A stretch of DNA of 16,820 nt from NCBI GenBank assembly GCA_002409455.1, contig DHNI01000091.1:1-16820 (forward strand). Reading direction: 5' to 3'. The notes beneath the pieces were generated by a model. The model was not told the DNA's origin and did no database searches. It was given only the letters and a program-made list of their open reading frames with translations. The stretch's first letter is position 1. The number at the start of each line of letters is the position of its first letter. Positions 1 to 7,345 of this stretch are shown here, one piece after another. Origin of the DNA: Firmicutes bacterium UBA5420 (lineage in GTDB: Bacteria; Bacillota; Limnochordia; Darwinibacteriales; Darwinibacteriaceae). The position numbers and the translations under genes are program-made.

Positions 1-1
1 C

Positions 2-208
2 GGTGCTTTTTTGACCAGGGTATTACCTGGTACCCCTGCTGCTCAGGCCGGTTTGATGCAGGGCGATGTAGTGACCGCAGTTGACGGTCAGGAAATCGCT
101 GGCATGCGTGAGCTTCAAGATGCGGTGCAAAGGGCGGGCTTTGGGGGCAGTCTCGATCTTACGTTTTATCGGGGAACGGTGCAAAACCAAACCGAGGTTC
201 GCCTATGA
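2..208 (+). CDS. C-terminal part of an HtrA/DegP-like serine protease (PDZ domain), cut by the window edge
   Basis: The visible 68 residues form a PDZ domain: the stretch LPGTPAAQAGLMQGDVV, followed by a conserved DG turn and a final beta strand, is the usual core of the PDZ domain that ends HtrA-type (S1C) envelope proteases and binds C-terminal tails of damaged proteins. The protease domain with its His-Asp-Ser triad lies outside the window, so activity cannot be judged. The reading frame is open from base 2; the TTG at 11 is internal, not a start. The assignment to HtrA rather than another PDZ protein rests on context: in Bacillaceae an htrA-type gene lies directly before the CxxH/CxxC gene and rlmH, as here. 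A hairpin terminator follows 18 bases after the stop. Confidence 0.8.
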   Translation, partial: GAFLTRVLPGTPAAQAGLMQGDVVTAVDGQEIAGMRELQDAVQRAGFGGSLDLTFYRGTVQNQTEVRL

Positions 209-226
209 GGTTCTCTAGGGTGCTCT

Positions 227-269
227 GACCAGGGACAAATGCCAGCTCTCTGGTCTTCTTCTTTTTTTT
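227..269 (+). terminator. Rho-independent terminator after the HtrA-like gene
   Basis: A 9-bp stem pairs 227-235 with 247-255 (GACCAGGGA with TCTCTGGTC, one G-T pair) around an 11-base loop, followed by a T-rich run with eight consecutive T at 262-269. It separates the protease gene from the next promoter, whose -35 region overlaps the T run. Confidence 0.75.
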
Positions 270-290
270 CATGTTTACTTGTGGTATGAT
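262..290 (+). promoter_or_regulatory. Probable sigma-A promoter (extended -10) for the CxxH-rlmH-rex-lpdA-fhs operon
   Basis: The -10 box TATGAT lies at 285-290 and is preceded by TGG at 282-284, which gives an extended -10. A 17-base spacer puts the -35 within the T run at 262-267, which is a poor match, so the promoter would lean on the extended -10. The site lies between the upstream terminator and the ATG at 333. Confidence 0.5.
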
Positions 291-332
291 ACATGTAAAC
301 GCAAATGCACATTTTTCCAAGGGAGGAAAAGC

Positions 333-500
333 ATGTATGTAGTGTGCGCAGACCATCTTGAAGAAGCCATTGACGAGTTCGTGGACATTTACGAAACGCC
401 GCCTGATCTCTATGAGCTTGAGAGTGTGTCGTTTACTGATTGGAGTGCACCCTCCCATTGCACCTTCTGTAACAAGCCTCCGATATATTTGGTGGTGTGA
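333..500 (+). CDS. Small CxxH/CxxC protein (BA_5709-type family)
   Basis: A 55-residue protein with Cys5-x-x-His8 at the N-terminus and Cys43-x-x-Cys46 near the C-terminus, spaced to make one metal site, most likely zinc. An acidic helical stretch (HLEEAIDEFVDIYETPPDL) follows the first pair. The pattern C-x-x-H-(L/V)-E-x-A-(I/L)-D and a C-terminal C-x-x-C close to the end match the small CxxH/CxxC family of Bacillota, which in Bacillus also sits between an htrA-type gene and rlmH. The molecular role is unknown. The ATG at 333 is chosen over the upstream in-frame TTG at 279 because GGGAGG at 321-326 is well spaced before it and family members begin just before the first Cys. The gene is first in a probable operon; rlmH follows after 32 bases. 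Confidence 0.85.
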   Translation: MYVVCADHLEEAIDEFVDIYETPPDLYELESVSFTDWSAPSHCTFCNKPPIYLVV

Positions 501-532
501 TGTGCGCAATCATCCAGAGGGGTGTGGGTGCT

Positions 533-1012
533 GTGAATGTCCAGGTTGTGGCAGTGGGGAAGATTAAGGAGAAATTTGTAGACCTAGGGCTGAAGGAATA
601 TAGTAAGCGCATGAACCGCTATGGCCGTTTTCAAGTCGTGGAGGTTAAAGAAGAGAGTTTCAACGAACCTCTTAGCGAGAAAGAAATAGAGCAGATTCTC
701 GGGCGCGAAGGAGATCGTATTTTGGCTGCAATCAAGCCTCGCTCTTTTGTGTTTGCTTTGGATCGTGTCGGAGAATCCTGGAGCTCAGAAACATTGGCTA
801 CAAAGTTTCAGGGCCTAGCTATCAGTGGCACAAGCCAGCTCGTCTTTGTGATTGGAGGCTCTTTAGGATTGGATCAGCGGGTGATAGACCGTGCTGATGT
901 GGCGTTATCCTTTTCGGCCTTTACCTTTCCTCATCAGTTGATGCGGCTCATTTTATACGAGCAGATTTATCGGGCCTTCACCATTGTAGCTGGCGAGCGT
1001 TATCATAAATGA
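533..1012 (+). CDS. rlmH: 23S rRNA (pseudouridine1915-N3)-methyltransferase RlmH
   Basis: A SPOUT-class methyltransferase that uses S-adenosylmethionine to methylate pseudouridine 1915 in helix 69 of 23S rRNA on assembled 70S ribosomes. The 159-residue product has the family's standard length. The trefoil-knot SAM site shows as FVIGGSLGLD (105-114), and the C-terminal stretch from 127, with TFPHQLMR and the end ERYHK, is the RlmH signature. The GTG at 533 is chosen because it gives the usual N-terminus (MNVQVVAVGKIKEK) and the correct length; the in-frame ATG at 497 overlaps the previous gene and would add 12 atypical residues. AGAGGGG at 516-522 is a plausible ribosome binding site. The stop overlaps the rex ribosome binding region, so the two are probably cotranscribed. 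Confidence 0.95.
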   Translation: MNVQVVAVGKIKEKFVDLGLKEYSKRMNRYGRFQVVEVKEESFNEPLSEKEIEQILGREGDRILAAIKPRSFVFALDRVGESWSSETLATKFQGLAISGTSQLVFVIGGSLGLDQRVIDRADVALSFSAFTFPHQLMRLILYEQIYRAFTIVAGERYHK

Positions 1013-1026
1013 AAGGAGGAAGACTG

Positions 1027-1680
1027 ATGCGTTGGAACAAGATTTCTGATGCGGTGATCAGGCGTCTGCCTTTATATTTACGAGTGTTGGATGACCTGGC
1101 CGATGAGTCCGAAACAGAATCCATCTCTTCGCAGGAACTTGGCGTCAGGGCGGGAGTAGGGCCGGCTTTAGTCCGCAAAGACTTGGCTTGGTTTGGCGAG
1201 TTTGGTAAGCAAGGCGTAGGCTATGAGGTTGGCTTTTTGCGGGATGAATTGAGGAAGATTCTCAACTTAGATAGTAATCTACCGGTTGGCCTCGTGGGTG
1301 TGGGAAGTCTCGGTGTCGCTCTCACCCGTTATCAGTTGAAGCGGTTTGCGGCAGACGAAAGTTTCAATCTCGAGCTTGCAGCTCTTTTTGACAGCGATGT
1401 TGCGAAAATTGGGGGTTCTATAGAAGGGATTCCTGTTTATGGTTTAGAAGATATCCCAAGTCAGGTTCAAGAGAAGGGGCTCAAAATTGTAATTATTACT
1501 GTTCCAGCCCAAGATGCCCAAGATGTGGCAAGTCGATTTATTCAGGCCGGGATCCAAGGCATTTTGAACTTTGCGCCTGTCAAACTGCAAGCGCCTGATA
1601 CAGTTCACGTAGTAAATACCGATGTATCCTTGGAACTACAGCGCTTAGCCTACTATGTACCAAAAACGACAAAGGGTTGA
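1027..1680 (+). CDS. rex: Redox-sensing transcriptional repressor Rex
   Basis: Rex is a homodimeric repressor that senses the NADH/NAD+ ratio: it binds DNA when NADH is low and releases it when NADH rises, switching on fermentation and NADH-reoxidising genes in many Gram-positive bacteria. The 217-residue protein has the winged helix at about 1-80, including the highly conserved VRKDLAWFGEFGKQGVGYEV (49-68), and a Rossmann domain with GVGSLG at 91-96. NFAPVKL at 181-187 and the C-terminal swapped helix are also present. The ATG at 1027 follows AAGGAGG at 1013-1019; the ATG at 1009 lies inside that ribosome binding site and is rejected. No TTGTGAA-N4-TTCACAA Rex operator was found upstream. 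The gene lies 14 bases after rlmH and 19 bases before lpdA, a direct source of NADH. Confidence 0.95.
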   Translation: MRWNKISDAVIRRLPLYLRVLDDLADESETESISSQELGVRAGVGPALVRKDLAWFGEFGKQGVGYEVGFLRDELRKILNLDSNLPVGLVGVGSLGVALTRYQLKRFAADESFNLELAALFDSDVAKIGGSIEGIPVYGLEDIPSQVQEKGLKIVIITVPAQDAQDVASRFIQAGIQGILNFAPVKLQAPDTVHVVNTDVSLELQRLAYYVPKTTKG

Positions 1681-1699
1681 TACCAAAGGAGGAGAGACA

Positions 1700-3064
1700 T
1701 TGTCGCAGCAGATTGATCTTCTTGTGATTGGAGGAGGGCCAGCAGGGTACGCTGGCGCCATTCGAGCTCGCCATTTGGGCAAGAGTGTAGTGGTGGTAGA
1801 AAAGTCAAGTGTGGGAGGAACCTGCCTAAACCGGGGCTGTATTCCAACAAAAGCTTTGTTGGAGAGTGCCCATTTTTACGGGGGCCTTGCTTCTGCTAAA
1901 ACTCACGGAGTGAGCTTGGAGATCCAAGATCTAGATTATGCCCAGGTTGTTAGAAACAAGGATCAAGTGGTTAAACGCCTGGTCGATGGGCTCAAGTTCT
2001 TGTTGGAGAAGAAGGAGATTCGTGTTATAGAAGGAGAAGGCCGTTTTTTATCAACCACGGAAGTGCAGGTTGGTGATGAAGTCTTCAAGCCAGATAACAT
2101 TCTCGTAGCCACAGGAACCGTTCCCTTTGAGCTTCCAAATCTACCCATAGATGGTGAGCGAGTGGTGGACAGCGATCAACTTCTTGATCGAGATTCCTTG
2201 CCGAAATCTTTAGTGATTGTGGGCGGCGGAGTGATTGGTTGTGAATTTGCCACTGTTTTTGCATCGTATGGGGTTCAAGTGACCATTGTGGAGCTAATGC
2301 CCCAAATTCTGCCTCCAGAGGATGCAGAGGTTAGCCAGACGTTGACTAGAGAGTTCAAGAAGCGCAAAATCAAGGTACTGACAGGAGCAAAGGTAGAGAA
2401 ATTGCGCCACGAAGCGGATCATGTCGTCGTTGAGGTGGATCAGAAGGGTCGCGCGTTAGAGATCGAAACCGAGTTGGTTTTAGTGTCGGTGGGTCGCAAG
2501 GCCGTATTACCGCAGGGTTTTCCCGCAGAGGTAGACTCGAGAGGTTATGTGGTCGTTGATGGGCACTACCAAAGTTCTGTACCGCATATCTATGCCGCTG
2601 GCGATATTATCGGTGGTATGCAGCTAGCCCACTTGGCCTTTGAAGAAGGTTGGTCTGCGGTAAATAATATGTCTGGAAAGCCTGCCAGAAACGAGTGGTT
2701 TGTACCGAGTTGTGTGTATACCACACCAGAAATTGCTTCTGTTGGTTTAACAGAGGAGAAGGCCAAGGAGCAATATGGAGAAGTGTTGACTGCCAAGTAT
2801 TCTCTGAAAGGTAATGGAAGAGCAGTTATTGCGGGTCAAGATTCTGGGTTCGTAAAGTTTGTAGCTTCAGCGGAGGGCATTGTACGAGGAGTACATATCA
2901 TTGGACCCCAGGCTACAGAGTTGATATCTGGCGCAACGGTAGCCATGGAGCAGAAATTGACGTTGCAGGAGTGGGCAGAGGTAGTTTATCCGCATCCGAC
3001 CGTTTCGGAGTCAATTAAAGAAGCGGTACTTAGCGGATTAGGAATAGGCCTACACTCATTGTAG
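1700..3064 (+). CDS. lpdA: Dihydrolipoyl dehydrogenase (E3 / L-protein)
   Basis: An FAD enzyme that reoxidises dihydrolipoyl groups of 2-oxoacid dehydrogenase complexes or the glycine cleavage H-protein and reduces NAD+. The 454-residue protein has an N-terminal FAD Rossmann motif (GGGPAG, 11-16), the redox-active disulfide Cys42-Cys47 in GGTCLNRGCIPTK, a second Rossmann fold (VIVGGGVIGCEFA), the FAD-contacting AAGDIIGG motif and the C-terminal HPTVSE motif whose His432 and Glu437 form the catalytic dyad. The TTG at 1700 is chosen: AAAGGAGG at 1685-1692 lies just before it, whereas the ATG at 1655 lies within the end of rex and has no ribosome binding site. No E1, E2 or lipoyl protein is nearby. 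The adjacent fhs makes a role in glycine cleavage or synthesis plausible, but that is inference. Confidence 0.92.
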   Translation: MSQQIDLLVIGGGPAGYAGAIRARHLGKSVVVVEKSSVGGTCLNRGCIPTKALLESAHFYGGLASAKTHGVSLEIQDLDYAQVVRNKDQVVKRLVDGLKFLLEKKEIRVIEGEGRFLSTTEVQVGDEVFKPDNILVATGTVPFELPNLPIDGERVVDSDQLLDRDSLPKSLVIVGGGVIGCEFATVFASYGVQVTIVELMPQILPPEDAEVSQTLTREFKKRKIKVLTGAKVEKLRHEADHVVVEVDQKGRALEIETELVLVSVGRKAVLPQGFPAEVDSRGYVVVDGHYQSSVPHIYAAGDIIGGMQLAHLAFEEGWSAVNNMSGKPARNEWFVPSCVYTTPEIASVGLTEEKAKEQYGEVLTAKYSLKGNGRAVIAGQDSGFVKFVASAEGIVRGVHIIGPQATELISGATVAMEQKLTLQEWAEVVYPHPTVSESIKEAVLSGLGIGLHSL

Positions 3065-3090
3065 GTACATAAAGATAGGGGGACTGAATA

Positions 3091-4761
3091 ATGCTTAGTG
3101 ATATTGCTATTGCACAACAAGCCAAACTGCGTCCGATCGCAGAGATTGCCGAACAGCTGAATTTGACACCAGATGAAGTTGAGTTGTATGGAAAGTACAA
3201 GGCAAAAGTAGACACAAAAGTGTATGACAGATTAAAGGATCGCCCAGATGGCAAACTTATTTACACAACAGCCATCACGGCGACTCCAGCAGGGGAAGGC
3301 AAGACGGTTACTGCCATTGGTTTGACCCAGGCTCTAGGAAAGCTTGGCAAGAACGTCATTGCTTGTATCCGTGAACCATCCCTTGGACCCACCTTCGGTG
3401 TAAAGGGCGGAGCAGCTGGCGGAGGGTATTCGCAGGTTGTGCCTATGGAAGATATTAACCTTCATTTTACCGGCGATATTCATGCCGTGACTACAGCTCA
3501 CAATTTATTGGCAGCCCTCTTGGATAATCATATTGCCAAAGGAAACGAGCTGAACCTTGATCCAAAACGCATTGTATTTAGGCGTGTTATGGATATGAAC
3601 GATAGGCAGTTGCGCAATATCGTTATCGGTCTAGGTGGTCTCGGTGACGGTTATGTGCGTGAGGCAGGTTTTGATATTTCTGTGGCGTCTGAGATCATGG
3701 CTATCTTATGTTTAGCCACCGATCTTCAGGATCTCAAAGAACGGGTGGGGCGCATTCTTGTGGGCTACACCTACGACCGTAAGCCGGTCTATGCTAAGGA
3801 TCTAAACGCACAAGGCGCGATGGCAGTCATTATGAAAGACGCAATTAAACCGAATTTGGTCCAAACTTTGGAAGGACAGCCAGCCTTTGTACATGGTGGT
3901 CCCTTTGCAAACATCGCCCATGGTAACAATAGTATTGTTGCTACCCGTATGGGCCTCAAACTTGCTGATTACGTTGTGACAGAGGGTGGATTTGCTGCCG
4001 ATTTAGGTGCAGAGAAGTTCTTTGACATCGTTCATGGCTACTCCGGACTAACACCTGATGTGGCTGTGATCGTAGTTTCTGTACGGGCTCTGAACATGCA
4101 CGGTGGTGTGGCTAAAGAAGATGTGAAATTGACGAATTTGCCTGCGCTTGAGAAGGGTATGGCTAATTTGGATAAACACGTCGAGAATATCAAAAAATTC
4201 GGACTGCCTATTGTGGTTGCTATTAACCAATTCCCCACAGATGCACCTGAGGAGCTGGAATTAGTGCAGCGCCATTGTGACAAGCTTGGTGTGAAGTGGG
4301 CTGTGTCGAAAGTTGTGGTTGATGGCGGAGCGGGCGGAGTGGAATTTGCCCAAGCTGTCTTGGATGTTTTGGAAACGGAAAAGGCCGAGTTTAAACCGCT
4401 TTACGATTGGAAAGAGGCCATTAAGACGAAACTGGAGACTTTGGCTAAGGAAATCTATGGCGCCGATGGTGTCACCTTTGCACCGCAAGCAGAACGTTCC
4501 ATTCGCGATTTGACCCGCCTTGGTTATGGTGAATTGCCAGTCTGCGTAGCGAAAACACAGCATTCCATTTCGGATGATCCAAAACTGAAGGGTGCGCCTA
4601 AAGGCTGGACTTTGACGATTACTGATGTCAGGCCATCGCTAGGGGCTGGTTTCTTGGTTTGCCTCGCCGGCGATATTATGACCATGCCAGGATTGCCATC
4701 CAAACCTGCGGCAGAGAATGTAGATATTGACGCCGACGGCAACATCACGGGATTATTCTAA
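3091..4761 (+). CDS. fhs: Formate-tetrahydrofolate ligase (formyl-THF synthetase)
   Basis: A cytoplasmic enzyme that joins formate to tetrahydrofolate using ATP, giving 10-formyl-THF; it is the entry step of the methyl branch of the Wood-Ljungdahl pathway and a source of formyl groups for purines and initiator tRNA. The 556 residues match the family's usual length. The nucleotide loop TPAGEGKT is at 65-72, followed by the strongly conserved REPSLGPTFGVKGGAAGGGY, and the C-terminus has the usual MPGLPSKPAAENVDID ending in GLF. The ATG at 3091 has AGGGGGA at 3077-3083. It lies 26 bases after lpdA and ends the first operon. No other Wood-Ljungdahl gene is visible, so acetogenesis cannot be concluded; the enzyme is also common in non-acetogens. 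Confidence 0.97.
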   Translation: MLSDIAIAQQAKLRPIAEIAEQLNLTPDEVELYGKYKAKVDTKVYDRLKDRPDGKLIYTTAITATPAGEGKTVTAIGLTQALGKLGKNVIACIREPSLGPTFGVKGGAAGGGYSQVVPMEDINLHFTGDIHAVTTAHNLLAALLDNHIAKGNELNLDPKRIVFRRVMDMNDRQLRNIVIGLGGLGDGYVREAGFDISVASEIMAILCLATDLQDLKERVGRILVGYTYDRKPVYAKDLNAQGAMAVIMKDAIKPNLVQTLEGQPAFVHGGPFANIAHGNNSIVATRMGLKLADYVVTEGGFAADLGAEKFFDIVHGYSGLTPDVAVIVVSVRALNMHGGVAKEDVKLTNLPALEKGMANLDKHVENIKKFGLPIVVAINQFPTDAPEELELVQRHCDKLGVKWAVSKVVVDGGAGGVEFAQAVLDVLETEKAEFKPLYDWKEAIKTKLETLAKEIYGADGVTFAPQAERSIRDLTRLGYGELPVCVAKTQHSISDDPKLKGAPKGWTLTITDVRPSLGAGFLVCLAGDIMTMPGLPSKPAAENVDIDADGNITGLF

Positions 4762-4805
4762 AAAAGGATCGAGAAAAGATGGCGAAAAGCGTGTCAAAAT
4801 GGCAG

Positions 4806-4834
4806 TTGTCTATTCTCGGTACTAATGGTATACT
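4806..4834 (+). promoter_or_regulatory. Strong sigma-A promoter for argS
   Basis: TTGTCT (4806-4811) and TATACT (4829-4834) are separated by 17 bases, with TGG at 4826-4828 making an extended -10. Transcription would begin near 4841, giving a leader of about 90 bases before the argS ATG. Confidence 0.75.
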
Positions 4835-4844
4835 AACTGAGAAT
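4812..4844. promoter_or_regulatory. Inverted repeat surrounding the argS -10 box; possible operator
   Basis: ATTCTCGGT (4812-4820) and ACTGAGAAT (4836-4844) are inverted copies with one mismatch, separated by 15 bases that contain the -10 box. The placement fits a repressor site that would block polymerase. The regulator is unknown, and the pattern does not match the usual ArgR box. Confidence 0.35.
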
Positions 4845-4880
4845 GGTTAGTGCAAGCAGCGAGTGCACGACCGATTTTTT

Positions 4881-4915
4881 CCCCTGTAGGAATTCCTACG
4901 GGGGAGTTTCTTTAG
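4881..4915 (+). terminator. Hairpin in the argS leader; fhs terminator or attenuator
   Basis: CCCCTGTAGG (4881-4890) pairs with CCTACGGGGG (4895-4904) through ten pairs (one G-T) around the tetraloop AATT. A short, broken T run follows (TTTCTTT, 4907-4913). It lies downstream of the putative argS promoter, so it would also be transcribed in the argS leader. Whether it ends fhs read-through or attenuates argS cannot be told from the sequence. Confidence 0.55.
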
Positions 4916-4930
4916 TTAGGGGGAGTAGCA

Positions 4931-6607
4931 ATGAGCGTTGTTTTAAAGCAAAAGGAGCAGTTGCGCTCTGCAATTCAGGCTGCCATTGAAGCCGCACAGG
5001 CGAGCGATGAATTAGAGCTTGCTAGCGTGCCTGACATAGGTTTGGAAGTGCCGCGGGACTCTGGGCACGGAGACTTCGCTTCCAATATCGCCCTTGTTGC
5101 TGCAAAAATGGCAAGAAAGGCACCTAGGGATGTAGCCCAAATTATAGCTGGGCACCTACCCTTAGGCGGATTCATTCGAGATGTAGAGGTGGCTGGGCCG
5201 GGGTTTATCAACTTTTTTTTGAGTTATGATTGGCTTTTTGATACCATTCGAACGATTGAAAGAGAGGGTCAGGCTTACGGAGACTCAACACAGGGGGCAG
5301 GCGAAAAAATTCTCCTAGAGTTTGTTAGTGCCAACCCGGTGGGTCCTATGAATGTGGTAAATGCCCGTGCAGCTGCTGTGGGGGATACTCTAGCAAGGCT
5401 TTTTAGAGCCGCGGGCTACACTGTAGGCACCGAGTTTTATGTCAACGATGCCGGTAATCAAGCCGATGTATTTGCGAGATCGCTAGAAGCCCGCTATCAA
5501 CAGTTGACAGATCCAGGCTATGCATTTCCAGAGGATGGGTACCCTGCTTCTTATGTATGTGAATTGGCGGAAGTTCTACAAAAGGAGCATCCTGAATTAC
5601 TAGAGATGGGGCGCGAGGAGCGTCTCGCCCTTTGTAAACGCTGGGGAACAGACCAAATGGTAGAAATGCAAAAAGCGGATCTGAAGAACTATGGCGTAGA
5701 ATTTGATCTATGGTTTAGGGAACGCGATCTGCATGCTGCAGGCGCGTTAGAAGAAGCTATTGCTTTCTTGGAACATCGGGGCCTGTTGTTTGAGGCGGAG
5801 GATGCCAAGTGGTTTCGATCTACGGAATTTGGTGATGACAAGGATCGGGTTATTGTGAAAAGTGATGGTTCGTACACCTACGTTACAGCGGATATTGCTT
5901 ACCACCATGATAAACTCAAGCGAGGTTATACGAAGCTAATTGACATTTGGGGTCCAGATCATCATGGTTATATTGGGCGTATGCAGGCGGCTATTCAAGC
6001 TTTAGGTTATGGCGAGGACACGCTTGAAGTGTTAATTTTGCAGTATGTGGCCTTGCTCCGCAATGGCCAGCAGGTGAAGATGTCGAAACGAGCTGGTGAG
6101 TTTATCACCATGCAAGACCTGGTAGAAGAAGTGGGGAAAGATGCAGCACGCTTTTTCTTTTTGAACCGCAGTCCAGAAAGTCACTTGGATTTCGATTTGG
6201 ATCTTGCAGTAGAACAGTCTAACGAGAATCCGGTCTTCTATGTGCAATATGCTCATGCCCGGATCTCCAGCATTTTGCGCCAGGGACGAGAAATGGGGGT
6301 CAGTCTACCTAGTTCCACAGAGGTTGATTTGAGCCTTTTGGCTCATGACAGTGAGATTGCTTTAATAAAGCAGCTGGCATCGTTGCCAGAAGAGCTGTTA
6401 ACTGCAGCCGTGCAGCGCGAACCGCATCGCGTAACTCGCTATGCGCTCGATCTAGCTAGCCTATTTCACTCATTTTATACGCACTGCCATATTCTGGGGG
6501 AGACAGATTCGTTGCGAGATGCCCGTTTGGTGTTAGTGGCACAGGTTCAATGTGTGCTACGAAAAGTGTTAGGGATCTTGGGTGTGGATGCCCCCGAACA
6601 AATGTGA
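4931..6607 (+). CDS. argS: Arginyl-tRNA synthetase with a degenerate HIGH motif
   Basis: A class I synthetase that charges tRNA-Arg with arginine. The 558-residue protein has the N-terminal additional domain (about 1-95), then the catalytic domain with EFVSANPVGP (130-139), YVNDAGNQ (170-177), a GDDKDRVIVKSDGSYTY stretch (301-317), GPDHHGYIGRM (341-351) and KMSKR (383-387). The C-terminal DALR anticodon-binding helical domain begins near 430. At the place of the H-x-G-H nucleotide-binding signature the protein reads N141-V-V-N144, followed by the usual Ala-Arg; the KMSKS-type loop is intact. Length and remaining motifs argue for a working enzyme of a variant subgroup rather than a decayed gene. 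The start has AGGGGGAG at 4918-4925. It heads a likely operon; the next gene starts 12 bases after its stop. Confidence 0.95.
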   Translation: MSVVLKQKEQLRSAIQAAIEAAQASDELELASVPDIGLEVPRDSGHGDFASNIALVAAKMARKAPRDVAQIIAGHLPLGGFIRDVEVAGPGFINFFLSYDWLFDTIRTIEREGQAYGDSTQGAGEKILLEFVSANPVGPMNVVNARAAAVGDTLARLFRAAGYTVGTEFYVNDAGNQADVFARSLEARYQQLTDPGYAFPEDGYPASYVCELAEVLQKEHPELLEMGREERLALCKRWGTDQMVEMQKADLKNYGVEFDLWFRERDLHAAGALEEAIAFLEHRGLLFEAEDAKWFRSTEFGDDKDRVIVKSDGSYTYVTADIAYHHDKLKRGYTKLIDIWGPDHHGYIGRMQAAIQALGYGEDTLEVLILQYVALLRNGQQVKMSKRAGEFITMQDLVEEVGKDAARFFFLNRSPESHLDFDLDLAVEQSNENPVFYVQYAHARISSILRQGREMGVSLPSSTEVDLSLLAHDSEIALIKQLASLPEELLTAAVQREPHRVTRYALDLASLFHSFYTHCHILGETDSLRDARLVLVAQVQCVLRKVLGILGVDAPEQM

Positions 6608-6619
6608 GGATGGTGAAGT

Positions 6620-7345
6620 ATGAGTTTTGGCCAGAGTTGGCGGACGTTTGTAAGGGCTCTTAAGCTGAGTTACGATCATATTGGAAAAGTTATGCTAACC
6701 AATCTTATTTGGTTTGGTGTTGGTCTTGCACCAATCTTGGCTTGTTCGTATGTTCCTTTTTTACAGACCGATGTATTCTTCCTTTTGTCCATTATTGCTA
6801 CTTTTATTACCATGGGTGGAGCGACTGGAGCTGTGCACTATCGCATGAACCACATGATTCAAGGCGAAGAAACGGTTCTTAAGGATATGTGGGAAGGGTT
6901 CAAGAGGTACTGGCTTAGAGGTACCATCCTATTTTTCCTGGGTATTTTGGGTATTCTGATTCTGGTCTTTAACATTTGGTTCAGCCAGAATTATCCCACT
7001 ACGTTGTTTGTGATTCTGTCGGGACTTTGGATCTGGGGCATCATTTATTGGATTGCGCTTCAACAATTTGTTTTTCCCTTTGTGGTTAACCAGGACATTG
7101 GTGTATTCAAGGCATTGAAAAGGGCGGCTCTAATCATCTTGGATAATCCCTTGCCTAGTATAATTTTGTTAGTTTTGAGCGCGATTGTGGTGGCACTGAG
7201 TCTTGTGTTTGCAGCCCCCCTCTTGATTTTCATGGCCAGCTTTCTAGCCATCGTACAAAACTGTTTTTATCATGAACTAATGATGAAATATGAGGTGCAA
7301 GAACAACACAATTCGGTAGAGGTTGAAGGGGAGGACAAAGCGTGA
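6620..7345 (+). CDS. Polytopic membrane protein, DUF624/YesL-like
   Basis: A 241-residue hydrophobic protein with probable membrane segments at about 25-47, 52-72, 101-121, 127-152 and one or two between 178 and 214, and a charged C-terminal tail (EVQEQHNSVEVEGEDKA). The layout, with a small-residue stretch GGATGAVHYRM after the second segment, then a polar segment with tryptophans before the third, resembles the DUF624 (YesL) family of Gram-positive membrane proteins of unknown function. That link is tentative. The ATG at 6620 is preceded by GAGGATGGTGA at 6606-6616. The gene lies between argS and pyrG, where Bacillus carries rpoE (delta subunit); it shows no resemblance to RpoE. Its stop overlaps the pyrG start by four bases, which suggests translational coupling. 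Confidence 0.7.
   Translation: MSFGQSWRTFVRALKLSYDHIGKVMLTNLIWFGVGLAPILACSYVPFLQTDVFFLLSIIATFITMGGATGAVHYRMNHMIQGEETVLKDMWEGFKRYWLRGTILFFLGILGILILVFNIWFSQNYPTTLFVILSGLWIWGIIYWIALQQFVFPFVVNQDIGVFKALKRAALIILDNPLPSIILLVLSAIVVALSLVFAAPLLIFMASFLAIVQNCFYHELMMKYEVQEQHNSVEVEGEDKA

Noticed and set aside
1655..1702. An ATG start for lpdA at 1655, overlapping rex
   Set aside because: It has no ribosome binding site and adds 15 atypical residues; the TTG at 1700 follows AAAGGAGG and gives the normal N-terminus.
4762..4930. A T-box riboswitch upstream of argS
   Set aside because: The conserved T-box sequence (AGGGTGG-type bulge) and a stem I of adequate length are absent; the leader is only about 90 bases.
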